Shown piece after piece: positions 60,727 to 64,000 of a stretch of 64,000 bases of DNA. This DNA comes from HLUCCA09 sp038757905 (lineage in GTDB: Bacteria > Pseudomonadota > Alphaproteobacteria > Rhodobacterales > Rhodobacteraceae). The stretch covers positions 12,723 to 76,722 of the forward strand of contig JBCDGG010000003.1 in assembly GCA_038757905.1 (NCBI GenBank), given 5' to 3'. The notes beneath the pieces were generated by a model. It had not been told where the DNA came from and ran no database searches. It worked only from the letters and a program-made list of their open reading frames with translations. The position numbers and the translations under genes are program-made. Every line of letters begins with the position of its first letter. Position 1 is the first letter of the stretch.

Positions 60727-61371
60727 TCAGCCGTCTTCGATCAGGCAGGTGACGGAGGTGCCGTCCGCCGCGGTGAAGCGGGCCACGTCCTTGCGCACCC
60801 ACACTTCCTGCCCGGAGGACAGCGCGTATTTCGCGCCGTCGACGGTGGTCGTGGCCTTTCCCGTCACGGCCTCGTCCCCGGCCCCTTCGATGCGCACGGC
60901 CCGCGTTTCCAGATCGTAGAACGAGATCGAGAGCCCGCCCGCGGCCTCCCCCGGGCAGGTGTAGCTGGCGGTGTTCGCGGGTTCCTCCAACTGGAATGTG
61001 GTCACCAGTTGCGCTTCCCGGTCGGCATAGGCTTCGGCCACGCAGGCACGCGGATCGCCGGAACGGCGGCAAGCATCGCGTGTCGCCACCCAGGCTTCCT
61101 GGCTTTCCTCGAACGCCGTCATCGCCTCGGCCGCATCGTCGCTGTCGTCCTCCTCCAGGATCGAGACGACCGAATCGACGTGCCGGGCCAAGCGCCCGTC
61201 GCTCGCCCCGATCTGGGTATCGCTGCACACCATGGCCGTCACGACACCCGACGCGGCGCCGCAATCGATGCTCGGGCGGTCTTCCTGCGCCAGGGCTGCG
61301 CCGGCCCCCGCCAGAAAGACAGCCGCCGTGACCGCACATCCGAGGACGGGCACGCAAGGGATCTTGGTCAT
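60727..61371 (-). CDS. Periplasmic LprI - MliC domain protein
   Basis: A 214-residue secreted protein with signal peptide (VPVLGCAVTAAVFLAGAGAALA, cleaved before QED). Residues ~35-115 form an LprI-like domain with cysteines in IDCGAA, MVCSD, ACRRS and RACVAEAY, the usual two-disulfide pattern. Residues ~125-214 form an MliC-like domain: YTCPGEAAGGLSISFYD, then SSGQEVWVRKDVARFTA and the final VTCLIEDG, which in MliC proteins blocks C-type lysozyme. Both domains are linked to lysozyme resistance. Start at 61371 (MTKIPCV); an upstream in-frame ATG would spoil the signal peptide. Confidence 0.82.
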   Translation of the reverse strand: MTKIPCVPVLGCAVTAAVFLAGAGAALAQEDRPSIDCGAASGVVTAMVCSDTQIGASDGRLARHVDSVVSILEEDDSDDAAEAMTAFEESQEAWVATRDACRRSGDPRACVAEAYADREAQLVTTFQLEEPANTASYTCPGEAAGGLSISFYDLETRAVRIEGAGDEAVTGKATTTVDGAKYALSSGQEVWVRKDVARFTAADGTSVTCLIEDG

Positions 61372-61452
61372 CGTGAAACGCTCCGGCTGACTATGCGCAG
61401 ACGCTACCGCACGAGCCGCGCCCGGCAAAAGCCCGTCTGGATACAATTCGCG

Positions 61453-63045
61453 TCAGGCGTTGCTTGTTTGGTGCGCGACCGCTTCGTCGATCGCCCGGGC
61501 AAGATCCTGGCGGTCGACGGGCTTCGGCAGGAACGACGTCATGCCGATCTCATGGTAGCGCCGTTCGTCCTCGGCCGAAACATGCGCCGAGCAGGCCACG
61601 ATGGGAACGTCGCTTTGTCCGTGGCCCGCTTCGCGCAGGCGCTTGGTGGTAGCGATCCCGCCGAGCCCCGGCATCATCACATCCATCACCACCACATCGA
61701 AGGGCGTGCCCTCCAGGATCTCCAGCGCGGCGAACCCGTTGGTGACCTGGGTCACGGCGTGGCCCATATCTTCGAGCATGCGGCGCATAACCTCCTGATT
61801 GAGCGCGTTGTCCTCGACCAGCAGAACGCGTTGCGAGGGGCTGGCGGGCCTCGGCGACACGGGATCGCGCCCCTCCGCGTGATCGGCGCTGTCGGCCGGG
61901 GCGTCGGGTGGCCGCTGCACCGGAACGTCGAGCCAGAACGTCGCGCCTTCGCCCGCCTCAGAATCGACGCCCACATCGGCGCCCATCGCCTCGGCGATAT
62001 TGGCGCAGATCGACAGGCCGAGCCCCCAGCCGGTGCGCGGGCCGCGCCCCTCGCCCTCGATGCGCACGAAGGGCCGGTAGAGCCGGGCGACATGCTCCGG
62101 CGCGATCCCCGGGCCCGTATCCGACACCCGAAACCGCAGCGTCATCCCGCCCAACTCCTCGCGCAGCACGCTTGCCTCCAGCTCGACCTTGCCCTCCAGC
62201 GTGAACTTTACCGCGTTGGCGAGGTAATTGTTCAGTACCTGCTGGATGCGCACGACGTCGGACACGACCGTCACGGGCAGGTTTTCGGCGAGGGTGACAG
62301 AGAAGGCGAGGCCCTTTTCCGCCGCGCTATCGCGCCACCAGCGCTCGATATCGGCGAGCATGGCGTGCAGATCGAAGGCGCGCGGCTCGATCCGCATCTG
62401 CCCGGCTTCCACCTGGCTGAGATCCAGCAAGTCGGTCAGCAGACCGACCATCGCGTTGCCGGCCGAGATGATCGCTTTCACATGCCCCTGCCGGGTCTCG
62501 TCGAGATCGGACAGTTGCAGAAGCTGCGCAAAGCCCATGATGGCGTTCATCGGCGTCCGGATCTCGTGGCTCATCGCGGCCAGAAAGCGCGACTTGGCAT
62601 TGCTGGCCTCCTCTGCCTCGGCGGCTTTCTGATCGAGCGCCTCCAGCGCATCGCGGGTTTCGCGCAGGTCTTCGAGCACCGCATAGATCCGCAGCAACAC
62701 GCCGTCCGGCCCAAGTTCGACGAACCCTTCAAGGCACAAGGGCACGGGCACGCCCCGCGAATCGAGCAGCGAGATTTCCGTGCGCCGGACCCGCCCGTGC
62801 TCGATCATGACGGGCAATACCCCGTCCTTGAACACCTGGGCATGGTCGGGCGGCATGGCCTCGGCGAGCGGTACGCCCTCCAGGTCGGCTGCCTCGAGCC
62901 CGAGGAGCGTCAGGAGGGCCCGGCTGGCCCGTTCCACACGGCCTGTCCGGTCGAGCGCGAGCGCGAGAACCGGCGCGAGCGAGAACATCGCCCCCAGCAC
63001 GTCGCCTGGTGCGGCGGCGTAGTGCTCGCGAAACTCCCGGTCCAT
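61453..63045 (-). CDS. PAS-containing hybrid sensor histidine kinase / response regulator
   Basis: A 530-residue cytoplasmic kinase. An N-terminal PAS-like domain (about 17-125; APVLALALDRTGRVERASRALLTLLGLE) and a short coiled coil precede the DHp helix with the phospho-accepting histidine in MSHEIRTPMNAIMGFAQLLQ. HATPase: N box NNYLANAVKFTLEG, G boxes DTGPGI and GWGLGLSICANI. A C-terminal receiver domain has VEDN and the phospho-acceptor in VVVMDVMMPGLGG. No membrane spans. Start at 63045 (MDREFREHYAAAP); the long frame upstream would overlap metG's downstream region. No partner regulator is adjacent; the metG stop lies 68 bp upstream on the same strand. Confidence 0.92.
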   Translation of the reverse strand: MDREFREHYAAAPGDVLGAMFSLAPVLALALDRTGRVERASRALLTLLGLEAADLEGVPLAEAMPPDHAQVFKDGVLPVMIEHGRVRRTEISLLDSRGVPVPLCLEGFVELGPDGVLLRIYAVLEDLRETRDALEALDQKAAEAEEASNAKSRFLAAMSHEIRTPMNAIMGFAQLLQLSDLDETRQGHVKAIISAGNAMVGLLTDLLDLSQVEAGQMRIEPRAFDLHAMLADIERWWRDSAAEKGLAFSVTLAENLPVTVVSDVVRIQQVLNNYLANAVKFTLEGKVELEASVLREELGGMTLRFRVSDTGPGIAPEHVARLYRPFVRIEGEGRGPRTGWGLGLSICANIAEAMGADVGVDSEAGEGATFWLDVPVQRPPDAPADSADHAEGRDPVSPRPASPSQRVLLVEDNALNQEVMRRMLEDMGHAVTQVTNGFAALEILEGTPFDVVVMDVMMPGLGGIATTKRLREAGHGQSDVPIVACSAHVSAEDERRYHEIGMTSFLPKPVDRQDLARAIDEAVAHQTSNA

Positions 63046-63113
63046 GTCGCCTCCCTCGCGGCCTGGCGGCCTTGCGTCGAACCTACGCTGCGGACGGCGC
63101 GGTTCAAGCCGCC

Positions 63114-64000
63114 TTAGGCGCGCACGCCCGCAAAGCGCTCGGCCCAACTGTCCCGGTCGTCGTCCGAAATCTTGGCAAAGAGGGTGTCCGGTACGGTGAA
63201 GGTGTGGCCGGGCGCGAGCGCGTCGAACGCCGCCTCGGGATCGTCGGGCCACGTGGCATCGTCGGTGTTCAGCGTCTCCAGCAACCGGGCAGAGGCGTCG
63301 GGGATGAACGGCGCCGAGATCACGGCGTAGAGGCGGATCAGATTGAGGGCGAGGCGAATGTCGGCGGCCGCGCGCGCCGGATCCTCCTTGATCGCGCTCC
63401 AGGGCGCGGCCTCCTGCAGGAACTCGTTGCCGGCGACCCAGATCGCGCGCAGCTCCGTCGCCGCCTTGCGCACCTCGATCGCGTCCATATGGGCGGCATA
63501 GGCGGCCAGTCGCTCCTTGATCTCGGCCCGGACCCTGGCCGCTTCCGGCGTAACCTCGCCGCCCTCCGGCACCGCCTTGCCGAATTTCGAGCGGCAGAAC
63601 TTCGTCACCCGGCTGACGAAGTTGCCGAGCACGTCGGCGAGGTCCTTATTCACGCCCTGCTGGAACTTTTCCCACGTGAACTCGCTGTCGCTGCTTTCCG
63701 GCGCGTTGGACAGAAGCCACCAACGCCAATAGTCGGCCGGCAGGATCTCCAGCGCCTGATCCTGGAAGATGCCGCGCCCCTGGCTCGTGCTGAACTGGCC
63801 GCCATCGTAGTTGAGGTAGTTGAACGACTTGAGGAAATCGACCTTCTTCCAGGGCTCGCCTGAGCCGATCAGCGTCGCCGGGAAGCTGAGCGTGTGGAAG
63901 GGCACGTTGTCCTTGCCCATGAACTGGACGTAGCGCACGTCTTCGGCGCCCTCGTCCTCGCGCCACCATCGGCGCCAGTCGGCGCCCCCGTTCGCGTCGG
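63114..64000 (-). CDS. metG: Methionyl-tRNA synthetase, C-terminal part (cut by window end)
   Basis: About 295 C-terminal residues of a class I methionyl-tRNA synthetase; the 5' part lies beyond position 64000. Visible are the end of the Rossmann catalytic domain (VRYVQFMGKDNVPFHTLSFPA), the KMSKS-region equivalent STSQGRG in the sequence GQFSTSQGRGIF, DYWRWWLLSNAPESSDSEFTW, and the helical anticodon-binding domain (NKDLADVLGNFVSRVTKF ... NEFLQEAAPWSAIKEDPARAA). It stops soon after the anticodon domain, without the C-terminal EMAP-like tRNA-binding domain. The KMSKS site is altered to STSQG, as seen in many alphaproteobacterial enzymes. Confidence 0.94.
   Translation of the reverse strand, partial: DANGGADWRRWWREDEGAEDVRYVQFMGKDNVPFHTLSFPATLIGSGEPWKKVDFLKSFNYLNYDGGQFSTSQGRGIFQDQALEILPADYWRWWLLSNAPESSDSEFTWEKFQQGVNKDLADVLGNFVSRVTKFCRSKFGKAVPEGGEVTPEAARVRAEIKERLAAYAAHMDAIEVRKAATELRAIWVAGNEFLQEAAPWSAIKEDPARAAADIRLALNLIRLYAVISAPFIPDASARLLETLNTDDATWPDDPEAAFDALAPGHTFTVPDTLFAKISDDDRDSWAERFAGVRA

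Noticed and set aside
1..64000. tRNA, rRNA, CRISPR, insertion sequences, phage or integrase genes
   Set aside because: None recognised by eye on either strand; a tRNAscan or IS search would settle it.

Overview
The window is GC-rich, densely coded bacterial DNA. Its gene content points to a marine member of the Rhodobacteraceae (Roseobacter group): a DddP-type DMSP lyase, a rhizobial-type rhamnose locus, a DUF2927 lipoprotein, a Hint-domain secreted-type protein, a malic enzyme/phosphotransacetylase fusion and PrpE. I saw no rRNA, tRNA, CRISPR array, transposase or phage gene. Both ends are cut inside genes: dddP at the left and metG at the right.

Layout. 0-0.5 kb: the C-terminal part of dddP. 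0.7-11.4 kb: a complete L-rhamnose locus with rhaDI on the minus strand, divergent from rhaR-S-T-P-Q-U-K on the plus strand. The junction carries five copies of TGATTGA, a likely RhaR operator. 11.8-18.3 kb: plus-strand housekeeping and accessory genes (hydrolase-OsmC fusion, nucleoside hydrolase, GNAT, SelO, DUF2927 lipoprotein, a 54-residue membrane protein, an SH3 protein). 18.4-25.5 kb: a CUT1-type sugar ABC transporter on the minus strand, divergent from a tandem SnoaL-like protein and an aldose 1-epimerase, followed by a decayed second copy of the epimerase 3' end. 25.6-29.7 kb: a three-gene PqiA-PqiA-MCE membrane-lipid transport operon whose MCE protein carries four 100-residue repeats. 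29.7-30.5 kb: a non-coding stretch built of about seven degenerate ~119-bp tandem repeats. 30.5-40.3 kb: reductase, malic enzyme, J-domain protein, a mesaconyl-CoA hydratase / CoA-transferase pair, a Hint protein and PrpE. 40.6-43.7 kb: a sensorless HisKA-REC-Hpt kinase overlapping a sigma54 activator. 44-46.3 kb: nadK and glyA. 46.7-58.5 kb: an AraC-type regulator divergent from a seven-gene minus-strand cluster (PhyH-type dioxygenase, metallo-beta-lactamase-fold protein, Opp/Dpp-type ABC transporter, GH38 alpha-mannosidase). 58.6-64 kb: DUF1178, SDR, EamA transporter, LprI-MliC protein, hybrid histidine kinase, metG.

How the genes work together (inference). The catabolic content suits a consumer of algal material: DMSP cleavage to DMS and acrylate, rhamnose import and breakdown to lactaldehyde and DHAP, propionate/acrylate activation by PrpE, and possibly mesaconyl-CoA diverted to citramalyl-CoA. 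The best candidate for an undescribed system is the 46.7-58.5 kb cluster. It joins an oligosaccharide- or peptide-type importer to an alpha-mannosidase, a 2-oxoglutarate-type dioxygenase and an MBL-fold protein lacking the usual metal-binding motif. Its transporter ATPase gene is bracketed by copies of a palindromic extragenic element with compensating stem changes.
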